A program made the position numbers and the translations under genes. The notes beneath the pieces were generated by a model. It was not told the origin of the DNA and did no database searches. It worked only from the letters and a program-made list of their open reading frames with translations. DNA of 61,600 bases from Candidatus Cloacimonadota bacterium (GTDB taxonomy: Bacteria; Cloacimonadota; Cloacimonadia; Cloacimonadales; JAIOQZ01): NCBI GenBank assembly GCA_021108395.1, contig JAIOQZ010000061.1, positions 1 to 61,600 on the forward strand, given 5' to 3'. This document shows, one piece after another, positions 1-7,220 of the stretch (position 1 is the first letter of the stretch; every line of letters starts with the position of its first letter).

Positions 1-1
1 G

Positions 2-265
2 AATCGCGTCATCCGCCGCGCCAGACAGATTCTGGCCAACCTCGAGGAGCACGAGTTGAGTCCGCAGGGTCTCACGGCGCGACTGCGCAAGCAACTGTCC
101 GGCTCCAGCCCGCAACGCGACATCTTCGAGGTGATCTGCGAGAAGGCCGAGGAGAAGAACGAGTTGCTCGAAGAGCTGCGCGGCCTGGACGTGGAGAACA
201 TGACGCCGCTCGAAGCGCTGACGGCACTGGCGGAACTACAGAAGAAGCTGGATGAGCAGAACTAA
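2..265 (+). CDS. mutS: DNA mismatch repair protein MutS, C-terminal fragment
   Basis: This is the 3' end of a gene that runs in from outside the window; the frame is open from base 2 to the TAA at 263-265. MutS recognises mispaired bases and recruits MutL. The 87 visible residues match the extreme C-terminus of the family: an ATPase-domain helix (VIRRARQILANLEEHEL), a variable linker, then the helical tail ending MTPLEALTALAELQKKLDEQ, which is typical of MutS. No start is present, so the ATPase motifs cannot be checked. The following Fic gene begins 16 bp later and has its own ribosome-binding site. Confidence 0.85.
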   Translation, partial: NRVIRRARQILANLEEHELSPQGLTARLRKQLSGSSPQRDIFEVICEKAEEKNELLEELRGLDVENMTPLEALTALAELQKKLDEQN

Positions 266-281
266 TAAGAAGGAGTTAACA

Positions 282-1733
282 ATGAGTTGGAATCCGATTA
301 CAGACTTGCCAGTCGATTGGCGTTCTTTGGAATCGACAGAACTGCATGGTTTGATAAGTGTCTGGAAAGAGCAGAAAGAGCACCTTCAAAAACTCGATGC
401 TGTAAAAGTATTCAATGAGCAATTGCGCAGAGAATGGGCTATCGAGACAGGTGTAATCGAAAACCTGTACACACTTGACAGAGGTGTCACTCAACTCTTA
501 ATTGAACATGGTTTTCAAGAAAACCTGATCCCCTCCAACAGCACAGGCCAGTCTTCTGAGCTGATAATTGAACTTCTTCAAGATCATGAAGGAGTTTTTG
601 AAAGCCTGTTTGACTTTATTGGCGGGCAAAGAGAACTAACCACATCTTACATAAAACAAACGCATGCACTATTTACAAGGCATCAACCTTCCACAATTGC
701 TGAAGATCAAAATGGCAATCGTGTTGAAATCGAGCTCATCAGAGGTGATTACAAAAAGCGGCCCAACAACCCCAAACGAAAGAATGGCACTATGCATATG
801 TACTGCCCACCAGAACAAGTTTCATCAGAAATGGATGAACTGATAAGACTACACTGCCAACATGTGAAAAACCAAGTACAGCCAGAAGTTCAAGCCGCAT
901 GGCTACATCACCGGTTTACTCAGATACATCCTTTTCAAGATGGTAACGGACGTGTTGCCAGAGCATTGGCCACCCTTGTTCTGCTCAAAGGTGATGGATT
1001 CCCATTATCGATACATAGAACAATACGTAACCAGTATATTGAAGCCTGCGAAGCGGCAGACGCAGGCAATCTTGCTCCACTTGTGTCTGTCATTGTCTCT
1101 ATTCAGAAACAATCCTTTGTCAAAGTACTTAGTATTGCCGACAATCTTATCAGCCGTCACAACAAAACTCAAGACATGCTTGAGGCCATAAAAAAGCGCA
1201 TCTCTGCTCGCAAACATGATGTGGAAATATCGCATCGCAATGTCTTCAATACTACAGATAAGCTCAAAACCATAACAACACAAAGGTTAACTGACATATC
1301 AGAAAGTATTTTGCCCATTGTCCACGAGATTTCTGCCAATGGTAAATGTTTTGTTCACCCTAGCGACGAGGGCAATTCATTCTGGTTCAAGCATCAAGTC
1401 ATAACCGTTGCAAAAGAACTGAACTATTTTGCCAGTGTACCTGACTATCATTCATGGGTCAGGCTACACATCGAAGAAGAGCGCAATGTCGATTTGATTG
1501 TCTCTTTTCATTCTCTTGGTTATGATTTTGTGGGCATCATTGCCTCATCGGCGTTCATTCAATTCAGAGATAAAGATCAGGAACACAGCAATCCTGACGG
1601 CCCGTATCGATTGTGTAACGAAGTTTTCCAATTCTCGCACAGCGAAAAGGAAACTGATGTCACCAAGAGATTTAACAAATGGATCGAAAACGTGATTCTA
1701 ACCGGTTTGGATCAATGGCGAAAGCAAATCTAA
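282..1733 (+). CDS. Fic-domain protein (probable AMP transferase), class II self-inhibited layout
   Basis: A 483-residue Fic protein. Fic enzymes usually transfer AMP (sometimes other phosphate groups) to Ser/Thr/Tyr of target proteins. The active-site motif HPFQDGNGRVAR is near residue 215 and has the catalytic His, the acidic residue and the anion-binding GN-R residues. An N-terminal TGVIEN (about residues 56-61) fits the inhibitory motif [S/T]xxxE[G/N], which suggests built-in autoinhibition. The C-terminal 200 residues are not recognised. I chose ATG 282 because AGGAG at 271-275 lies 6 nt upstream; an ATG at 252 would overlap mutS. The gene is clearly richer in A+T than mutS and rfbD, so it is probably acquired. 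No separate antitoxin gene is visible. Confidence 0.88.
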   Translation: MSWNPITDLPVDWRSLESTELHGLISVWKEQKEHLQKLDAVKVFNEQLRREWAIETGVIENLYTLDRGVTQLLIEHGFQENLIPSNSTGQSSELIIELLQDHEGVFESLFDFIGGQRELTTSYIKQTHALFTRHQPSTIAEDQNGNRVEIELIRGDYKKRPNNPKRKNGTMHMYCPPEQVSSEMDELIRLHCQHVKNQVQPEVQAAWLHHRFTQIHPFQDGNGRVARALATLVLLKGDGFPLSIHRTIRNQYIEACEAADAGNLAPLVSVIVSIQKQSFVKVLSIADNLISRHNKTQDMLEAIKKRISARKHDVEISHRNVFNTTDKLKTITTQRLTDISESILPIVHEISANGKCFVHPSDEGNSFWFKHQVITVAKELNYFASVPDYHSWVRLHIEEERNVDLIVSFHSLGYDFVGIIASSAFIQFRDKDQEHSNPDGPYRLCNEVFQFSHSEKETDVTKRFNKWIENVILTGLDQWRKQI

Positions 1734-1735
1734 CC

Positions 1736-2608
1736 ATGCCCCACTACCTCATCACCGGCGCCGGCGGCATGCTGGCACACGCCTTTCGCACCGACCCCGA
1801 CTTCGCCGACCACGTAGCGCTCTCCCACAGCCAGCTCGACATCACCGACGGCCGCGCCTGCCACGATGCCCTGCGCCGGCACAAACCCGCCGTAGTGCTC
1901 AACTGCGCCGCCTTCACGGACGTAACAGCCGCCCAGCAAGACCCCCGTGAAGCCTACCGCGTCAACGCCGACGGCCCCCGCAACCTCGCCGACGCCTGCC
2001 GCGCCGCCGGTTGCAGACTGGTGCACTTCAGCACCGACTACGTCTTCCCCGGCACACACGGTGGCTACCGCGAGACCGACCCCACACTGCCGGTAAACCG
2101 CTACGGCGCCAGCAAGCTGGAAGGCGAGGAACTGGTGCGTGGGCTGCTGCCCGGTGCGCTCATAGTGCGGGTATCGTGGCTGTTCGGCCCCGGCGGGCAC
2201 AACTTCGTCAGCGCTGTCGGTTCGTGGCTGCTCGAACGCGACGAGGTGCGCATCGTCGATGACCAGTTCGGCAAAGTGACCTACACGCGGGACGTAGCGC
2301 AAGCCGTGCTGGGCCTGTTGCGCCGCGAGGCCGCCGGAGTGTTCCACTACGCCAACGCCGGACGTTGCTCGCGCTTCGAGTTCACCGTCGAGATGGCGAG
2401 ACTGCTGAGCGAGAAGCACATGGTCGCCCGCGTGTCGCCCACTAGCGCAGACGCCTTCCCCGACCCCACGCCGCGCCCCACCGACAGCAGCATGAGCACC
2501 CACAAGTACGAGCGCTTCACCGGCTCGCCATCACCATCCTGGCAGAACGCGCTGCAAAGATACTTAAAGACAGGGGCTTTGCCCCTGAACCCCACTCGCC
2601 TTTTGTAA
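1736..2608 (+). CDS. rfbD: dTDP-4-dehydrorhamnose reductase (RmlD/RfbD)
   Basis: A 290-residue short-chain reductase that makes dTDP-L-rhamnose from dTDP-4-dehydro-6-deoxymannose for surface polysaccharide. It has the N-terminal nucleotide-binding motif GAGGML, the substrate-site stretch FSTDYVFPG and the catalytic YxxxK in YGASKLEGE, and its length is normal. The other rml genes are absent, so it is an isolated family member; related sugar reductases cannot be excluded. ATG 1736 puts the Rossmann strand at the N-terminus, though no strong ribosome-binding site precedes it. The last dozen residues are encoded by a palindromic repeat (2571-2616) and are not conserved family sequence. The gene overlaps the 3' end of the convergent YkgJ-like gene by 45 bp. 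Confidence 0.83.
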   Translation: MPHYLITGAGGMLAHAFRTDPDFADHVALSHSQLDITDGRACHDALRRHKPAVVLNCAAFTDVTAAQQDPREAYRVNADGPRNLADACRAAGCRLVHFSTDYVFPGTHGGYRETDPTLPVNRYGASKLEGEELVRGLLPGALIVRVSWLFGPGGHNFVSAVGSWLLERDEVRIVDDQFGKVTYTRDVAQAVLGLLRREAAGVFHYANAGRCSRFEFTVEMARLLSEKHMVARVSPTSADAFPDPTPRPTDSSMSTHKYERFTGSPSPSWQNALQRYLKTGALPLNPTRLL

Positions 2609-3124
2609 AAGGCGAGTGACTTCGAGCCAGGCGGTGAAGATTTCGCGCAGGCGATCTTCGCGCTCGTCGAGACGCGCCAGCGCCTCATAAACGGTCAGCG
2701 CGTTTTCCTGCGCCAGGCAGGTGGCCGAGCGCAACAGCATCAATCGGTCGTCCGGCGTGAACCAGAACGGGTAGAGCCGACAGTAGAACGGTCGCACCGG
2801 TTCCGGCAGGCGGCACCCCGACTGGCCCAGGAAGTGGCAGCCTCCCTCAGCAATGCGTAGGTGCGTACGGCGTCCCTGCGGCATAGTGAGCGCAAAGGCC
2901 GGGTGAATGCGGCGCAGCGCCTCGACAAACCCCGGCGGGGCGATGTCGCTTTGCGTGAATGTATCGATGTTCTCGCCTGTGTGGCTTGCAATCGCGCTAC
3001 ACTCGGTGGGCGTGAGGCCGAACAGCAGCGCTTCTGTGCCGGGCAGCAGCTTGCAGCAGCCTGTGCCTCGCTGATGGCAGCGGGCGCAGATGGTAGGGTC
3101 GGCGGAGCGTGAGTTTCGTTGCAT
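2564..3124 (-). CDS. YkgJ-type cysteine-cluster protein
   Basis: A 186-residue protein with the cysteine pattern of the YkgJ/UPF0153 family, thought to bind iron or zinc. The N-terminal cluster is CARCHQRGTGCCKL and the second is CHFLGQSGCRLP, followed by RPFYCRLYPFWF. The biochemical role of the family is unknown. I used ATG 3124 because the only longer start is a TTG at 3130. The C-terminal tail reads through repeat A and is probably an accident of insertion. It is transcribed toward rfbD, and no promoter is evident. Confidence 0.72.
   Translation of the reverse strand: MQRNSRSADPTICARCHQRGTGCCKLLPGTEALLFGLTPTECSAIASHTGENIDTFTQSDIAPPGFVEALRRIHPAFALTMPQGRRTHLRIAEGGCHFLGQSGCRLPEPVRPFYCRLYPFWFTPDDRLMLLRSATCLAQENALTVYEALARLDEREDRLREIFTAWLEVTRLLQKASGVQGQSPCL
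2571..2616. repeat. Palindromic repeat family A, copy 1
   Basis: Two adjacent hairpins: CAGGGGC-TTT-GCCCCTG, then CTCGCCTT...AAGGCGAG. Related copies lie at 15334-15385 and 35060-35136. Here the element lies inside the overlapping 3' ends of two convergent genes and encodes the C-terminal residues of both. Confidence 0.8.
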
Positions 3125-3167
3125 GAGCAATACATGGCTGATAGGTTAGCGGTTGTCAAGTGCGCAA

Positions 3168-3212
3168 GAAAAAAAAGGTTGCACTCGGGGTGATATTCCC
3201 GATATGCAACCT
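3168..3212 (-). terminator. Intrinsic terminator (minus strand)
   Basis: The 8-bp stem AGGTTGCA (3176-3183) / TGCAACCT (3205-3212) has an inner CGGG/CCCG helix and is followed, on the minus strand, by eight consecutive T residues (3169-3176 complement). It would end transcripts coming from the flagellin side or from the structured RNA block. Confidence 0.8.
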
Positions 3213-3706
3213 GTAAACCTTCATGTTAACCGAACCATTGTTTCGGTATCGACGCGCACTCGCGTCTTTCTGGCACGAGCATCTTTTCCCGGATACGACA
3301 TCCTGGACGATGCGATTGTGGTGAGATTTCATAAAATGGGCGGAGCGTCCCCCGCCCATCTGGTTCGGTTAGCCTAGCACTCCCAATGCCATCCCAGCGA
3401 ACTGGAACGACATTGCCACAGCAGATTTGCCCAAGATGGATATACGTTTGAAATCGTACCGGTGTCGAGCATGGAACTTTTGTTCCTTGCGAGAGACCCT
3501 TCACGCAAGCGCCGGAAGTTCGAGCCAGCATAAACCCCGGGAATGAACCCGGAAAAGTCTGGCTGTGGTATGTGCTTAAGCTCCGACGTTATGCTGTGTG
3601 AGTGCCAAAGGTTCCCTGCCTTTGATCGGTACAATTTGTATGACGCATCGAACGGACCCTCGTGGTCCGGTATCGATTGGACCTTGGGGGTCCTGGTTGG
3701 CATTGG
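3168..3706 (-). ncRNA. Candidate large structured RNA (about 540 nt), family not recognised
   Basis: No convincing gene lies between 3125 and 3826. The block is dense in nested perfect inverted repeats: 3383-3391 with 3698-3706 (9 bp, extendable), 3227-3236 with 3362-3371 (10 bp), 3526-3533 with 3589-3596 (8 bp), 3336-3343 with 3352-3359 (8 bp), 3647-3651 plus 3653-3658 with 3664-3669 plus 3673-3677, 3606-3611 with 3619-3624, 3486-3491 with 3504-3509, 3537-3541 with 3548-3552, and 3251-3256 with 3261-3266. The series ends in an intrinsic terminator that works only on the minus strand, which sets the orientation. A weak -10-like TAGAAT (3716 to 3711) would start a transcript near 3704, at the closing helix. 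No tmRNA, RNase P, SRP or group II intron hallmarks were seen. A long 3' UTR of the flagellin message is the main alternative. Confidence 0.45.
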
Positions 3707-3775
3707 CCGTATTCTACATGCTGACAGCTGACGCTTGATTCTATGCGGGGGCTCCCTTTACAGGCAGATCAGCGT

Positions 3776-3799
3776 TGAGACGTTCCTCAACGAACGTCT
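3776..3799 (-). other. Hairpin just downstream of flagellin 1
   Basis: Perfect 8-bp inverted repeat GAGACGTT / AACGTCTC with an 8-nt loop, about 28 nt past the flagellin stop on the minus strand. There is no T-tract, so it is not a classical terminator; it may stabilise the 3' end of the flagellin mRNA. Confidence 0.5.
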
Positions 3800-3826
3800 C
3801 CTCTTGCTGTCGCGAGCTCAGGGGCT

Positions 3827-4783
3827 TTATCGCATTAGGGTCAACGCCAGTTGCGGCAGAGAATTGGCCTGTGCCAACATACCAACTGCAGCCTGTGTCA
3901 GAATCTGGTTCCGAACGAATTCGGTCATCTCCAGGGCCACGTCCACATCGGAGATGCGGGACTCGGCAGCCTGGACATTCTCAGCCTGAACAGACAGGTT
4001 AGTGATGGTGTTCTCGAGACGGTTTTGCGCTGCACCGAGAGATGCTCGGGCGTTTTCCTTGCGGATCATCGCCGTGTTGATGCTCTCGAGTGCGAGCTGC
4101 GCTGCGTGCTGAGTGGAAACGGCCACATCTGTGGACCCCACACCCAGTGCGCTGGTGCGCATGTCGCCGATACGTATGAAGTAGTAGTCCTCCGCACGAT
4201 CGTTTCCTGTGCCGAAGTGAATTTTGATGCCGCCGATGATCGCGTCACCGGACGCAGTGCCTTCCACTTCCTGCCAACCGCTCGAGTTGGCCCATACACC
4301 TTCAGTTGCGCTCCAGGTATTGCCGGTTGTCCAGCTTCCGCTGTTGCCAGCTATCGAGACGTTGCCGTCCAATAGCTTGACACCGTTGAAATCGGTAGCT
4401 GTGGCGATACGGTCGATTTCGGCCGCCATTGCCGCAAACTCCGAATGAATGATGGCGCGCTGCGTGTCGGTGTAGGTACCTGTCGCAGACTGCTCCGCCA
4501 GTTCTTTCATGCGGATCAACTTTTCGTCGATGACGCTCATGGCGCCTTCGGCGGTCTGGATAAGCGAGATGCCGTTCTGGGCATTGCGAATACCCTGGTT
4601 GAGGGTGGCTACATCTGCGCGCATCTGCTCGCGGATAGCCAATCCGGCAGCGTCGTCCGCCGCTGAATTGATTCGCAGTCCCGTTGACAATCTCTGAACC
4701 GATACAGCCAGCCTGCTATAGGCTGAGGTCAGATTCCTGGCGGTGTTCATCGCCATCAGGTTGTGGTTGATTACGAGTGACAT
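3827..4783 (-). CDS. Flagellin 1
   Basis: A 318-residue flagellin, the subunit of the flagellar filament, exported by the flagellar type III system. The N-terminal D0/D1 helices (INHNLMAMNTARNL; RLSTGLRINSAADDAAGLAI; KELAEQSATGTYTDTQR) and C-terminal D1/D0 helices (NRLENTITNLSVQAENV; MTEFVRNQILTQAAVGMLAQ) are intact. The middle is short (about 80 residues) and holds a conserved IHFGTGNDRAEDYYF segment in place of large D2/D3 domains. ATG 4783 aligns with the other copies and sits better behind AAGGAGG than the ATG at 4786. It is last in a tandem run of four and nearly identical to flagellin 2. Confidence 0.95.
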   Translation of the reverse strand: MSLVINHNLMAMNTARNLTSAYSRLAVSVQRLSTGLRINSAADDAAGLAIREQMRADVATLNQGIRNAQNGISLIQTAEGAMSVIDEKLIRMKELAEQSATGTYTDTQRAIIHSEFAAMAAEIDRIATATDFNGVKLLDGNVSIAGNSGSWTTGNTWSATEGVWANSSGWQEVEGTASGDAIIGGIKIHFGTGNDRAEDYYFIRIGDMRTSALGVGSTDVAVSTQHAAQLALESINTAMIRKENARASLGAAQNRLENTITNLSVQAENVQAAESRISDVDVALEMTEFVRNQILTQAAVGMLAQANSLPQLALTLMR

Positions 4784-4805
4784 CATTCCTCCTTGATTGT
4801 TGGTT

Positions 4806-4842
4806 GGCTTCCTTGCCGTATAAGGTCTTTGTCTTATACGGC
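4806..4842 (-). promoter_or_regulatory. Flagellin 1 leader: GGA-containing motif and 10-bp hairpin
   Basis: On the message, a 10-bp hairpin (GCCGTATAAG/CTTATACGGC, 4842-4815) overlaps GGCAAGGAAGCC (4817-4806), which is followed by an AAGGAGG ribosome-binding site. The GGCAAGGAAGCC element recurs before flagellin 4, with variants before flagellins 2 and 3. A GGA exposed in a short hairpin loop upstream of a second GGA in the ribosome-binding site is the layout bound by CsrA in flagellin leaders. The link to CsrA is inference. Confidence 0.45.
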
Positions 4843-4908
4843 GCTGCGCAAATCTGCTGTGCGCAGGCTAACGCCAAACCATATCAGGAGATAAAAGTCA
4901 CTCGCGGT

Positions 4909-5865
4909 TTACCCCATCAGCCTGAGGGCTAACTGCGGAAGCGAGTTGGCCTGCGCCAACATGCCTACCGCGGCCTGTGTCAGGATCTGGTTCCTCACGA
5001 ATTCAGTCATCTCAAGCGCCACATCGACGTCTGAGATGCGTGATTCCGCAGCCTGGACATTCTCTGCCTGGACGGCCAGGTTGGTGATGGTGTTTTCGAG
5101 GCGGTTCTGGGCTGCACCAAGCGCGGCTCTTGCATTCTCCTTGCGGATCATCGCCGTCGTGATGGTTTCCAGAGCGAGCTGCGCTGCGTGCTGAGTGGAA
5201 ACGGCCACATCTGAGGCCCCCACACCCAAGGCGCTGGTGCGCATGTCGCCGACGCGTATGAAGTAATAGTCCTCCGCACGGTCGTTTCCTGTGCCGAAGT
5301 GAATCTTGATACCGCCGACGATAGAGTCGCCGGACGCGGTACCTTCCACTTCCTGCCAGCCGCTCGTGTTGGTGTAAACACCTTCATCCGCGCTCCAGAC
5401 GTTGGTTGCTCCCCAACTTCCGTTGTTGCCGGCTATAGAGACGTTACCGTCCAATAGCTTGACACCGTTGAAGTCGGTAGCTGTGGCGATACGGTCGATT
5501 TCGGCCGCCATTGCCGCAAACTCCGAATGAATGATGGCGCGCTGCGTGTCGGTGTAGGTACCTGTCGCAGACTGCTCCGCCAGTTCTTTCATGCGGATCA
5601 ACTTTTCGTCGATGACGCTCATGGCGCCTTCGGCGGTCTGGATAAGCGAGATGCCGTTCTGGGCATTGCGAATACCCTGGTTGAGGGTGGCTACATCTGC
5701 GCGCATCTGCTCGCGGATAGCCAATCCGGCAGCGTCGTCCGCCGCTGAATTGATTCGCAGGCCTGTTGATAATCTCTGGACTGATACAGCCAGCCTGCCG
5801 TATGATGCGGTCAGGTTCCTGGCGGTGTTCATTGCCATGAGATTGTGGTTGATTACGAGTGACAT
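4909..5865 (-). CDS. Flagellin 2
   Basis: A 318-residue flagellin with the same architecture as flagellin 1: intact N- and C-terminal D0/D1 helices and a short central region. It differs from flagellin 1 mainly in the central surface-exposed segment. Bases 5474-5760 are identical to 4392-4678 in flagellin 1, including synonymous positions, which indicates recent duplication or gene conversion. ATG 5865 follows AAGGAGG by 6 nt. An intergenic gap of about 125 bp with its own leader elements separates it from flagellin 1, so separate transcription is possible. Confidence 0.95.
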   Translation of the reverse strand: MSLVINHNLMAMNTARNLTASYGRLAVSVQRLSTGLRINSAADDAAGLAIREQMRADVATLNQGIRNAQNGISLIQTAEGAMSVIDEKLIRMKELAEQSATGTYTDTQRAIIHSEFAAMAAEIDRIATATDFNGVKLLDGNVSIAGNNGSWGATNVWSADEGVYTNTSGWQEVEGTASGDSIVGGIKIHFGTGNDRAEDYYFIRVGDMRTSALGVGASDVAVSTQHAAQLALETITTAMIRKENARAALGAAQNRLENTITNLAVQAENVQAAESRISDVDVALEMTEFVRNQILTQAAVGMLAQANSLPQLALRLMG

Positions 5866-5892
5866 CTTCTTCCTCCTTGATTGGTTATACTT

Positions 5893-5924
5893 GGCTTCCG
5901 TGCATATAAGACAGAGGTCTTATA
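5893..5924 (-). promoter_or_regulatory. Flagellin 2 leader: hairpin and GGA motif
   Basis: The hairpin TATAAGAC/GTCTTATA (5905-5912 with 5917-5924, loop of 4) is followed on the message by GCACGGAAGCC (5903-5893) and then the ribosome-binding site. The stem sequence differs from the flagellin 1 leader, but the arrangement is kept. Confidence 0.4.
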
Positions 5925-6009
5925 CAGCTCGATATTCAGGCGAACCTGCCTGTGTGTGCTTAGGCTATACCGAACCAATCTTATGGAGATAAAATACACT
6001 CGCTTGTCA

Positions 6010-6969
6010 CTACCCCATTAGTCTTAGGGCAAGCTGCGGCAGCGAGTTGGCCTGAGCCAACATGCCCACCGCGGCCTGAGTGAGTATCTGATTGCGCACG
6101 AACTCGGTCATCTCCACCGCGACATCCACATCGCTGATACGCGATTCGGACGCCTGCAGATTCTCTGCCTGGACGGAGAGATTGGTGATGGTGTTCTCCA
6201 ACCGGTTTTGCGCTGCCCCGAGCGCTGCTCGGGAGTTTTCTTTGCGAATCATCGCCGTCGTGATGTTCTCGAGGGCCATCTGGGCCGCGTGCTGGGTCGA
6301 TACAGCGATATCAGAAGCGCCGACGCCCAGAGCGCTGGTGCGCATGTCGCCGACACGGAAGAAATAGTAGTCTTCCGCACGCTGGTTTCCTGTACCGAAG
6401 TGAATCTTGACGCCGCCTATGATATTCCCGCTGGAATTATGGGCGCCGGTCACTTCCTGCCAGCCGCTGCCGTTGGTCCATACACCTTCATCCGCGCTCC
6501 AGGTGTTATTGGCGTTCCATGCTCCATTGGTGCCGGCAATAGAGATATTGCCGTCCATCAGCTTAACCCCGTTGAAGTCGGTAGCTGTGGCGATACGGTC
6601 GATTTCGGCCGCCATTGCCGCAAACTCCGAGTGAATGATGGCGCGCTGCGCGTCGGTGTATGTACCTGTCGCAGACTGCTCCGCCAGTTCCTTCATACGG
6701 ATCAGCTTCTCGTCGATGACGCCCATGGCGCCTTCGGCGGTCTGAATCATGGAGATGCCGTCCTGGGCATTGCGGATTCCCTGGTTGAGGGTGGCGATGT
6801 CTGCGCGCATCTGCTCGCGTATCGCCAATCCTGCCGCGTCGTCCGCAGCGGAATTGATTCGCATTCCGGTGGACAATCTCATCACAGATGTCGCCAGCCT
6901 GCTATATGAGGCTGTCAGGTTGCGAGCCGTGTTCATCGCCATGAGGTTGTGGTTGATTACGAGTGACAT
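6010..6969 (-). CDS. Flagellin 3
   Basis: A 319-residue flagellin with all conserved terminal helices, starting MSLVINHNL and ending LPQLALRLMG. It is a little more divergent than copies 1 and 2 (for example RLATSVMRLSTGMRIN, and a central HNSSGNIIGG insert of a few residues) but keeps the IHFGTGNQRAEDYYF core. ATG 6969 follows AAGGAGGAACTA. Like the others it lacks D2/D3-sized insertions, so the filament surface is probably thin. Confidence 0.95.
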   Translation of the reverse strand: MSLVINHNLMAMNTARNLTASYSRLATSVMRLSTGMRINSAADDAAGLAIREQMRADIATLNQGIRNAQDGISMIQTAEGAMGVIDEKLIRMKELAEQSATGTYTDAQRAIIHSEFAAMAAEIDRIATATDFNGVKLMDGNISIAGTNGAWNANNTWSADEGVWTNGSGWQEVTGAHNSSGNIIGGVKIHFGTGNQRAEDYYFFRVGDMRTSALGVGASDIAVSTQHAAQMALENITTAMIRKENSRAALGAAQNRLENTITNLSVQAENLQASESRISDVDVAVEMTEFVRNQILTQAAVGMLAQANSLPQLALRLMG

Positions 6970-6990
6970 TAGTTCCTCCTTGATGTGTTA

Positions 6991-7002
6991 CTTCTTCCTT
7001 GT
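6991..7002 (-). promoter_or_regulatory. Flagellin 3 leader GGA motif
   Basis: The message reads ACAAGGAAGAAG here, about 21 nt before the start codon and upstream of the AAGGAGG ribosome-binding site. It matches the ACANGGA core of CsrA sites better than the other three leaders. The rest of 6970-7220 (251 bp) holds no gene; a block with ATAAAGTGTTAGCTTGCACG lies in the upstream half, but no sigma-factor class could be assigned. Confidence 0.35.
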
Positions 7003-7220
7003 AGAATCGAAGTATCCATCCGGCTCTGCTGAGGGTGCTGCTGTGCGAGATCGTGCAAGCTAACACTTTATCTCACCACGTTATGTGCCTGTGAAAGACC
7101 GTGTGGTTGTCGGAATGATGGTCTTGTTTGAGGTCGTACTCATAGACCGATTGCTTTTGACGTTACAGTTCTACTTTGCTTCTTCTTTATGACTCTGTTC
7201 GATACATTTTCATCGGGAAA

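Noticed and set aside
3226-3703. Minus-strand open frames of about 100 codons in the gap downstream of flagellin 1
   Set aside because: No ribosome-binding site, no family resemblance, mixed codon use, and the frames run through strong inverted repeats; a structured RNA explains the block better.
3168-3706. tmRNA, RNase P RNA, SRP RNA or group II intron identity for the structured block
   Set aside because: Looked for the tRNA-like ends and tag, the conserved P4 sequences, the SRP loop and domain V on both strands; none is present.
4843-6009. Sigma-54 promoters before flagellins 1 and 2
   Set aside because: GG/GC pairs at 10-bp spacing can be found in several registers, but none matches TGGCAC-N5-TTGC well; the shared upstream block is left without a sigma assignment.
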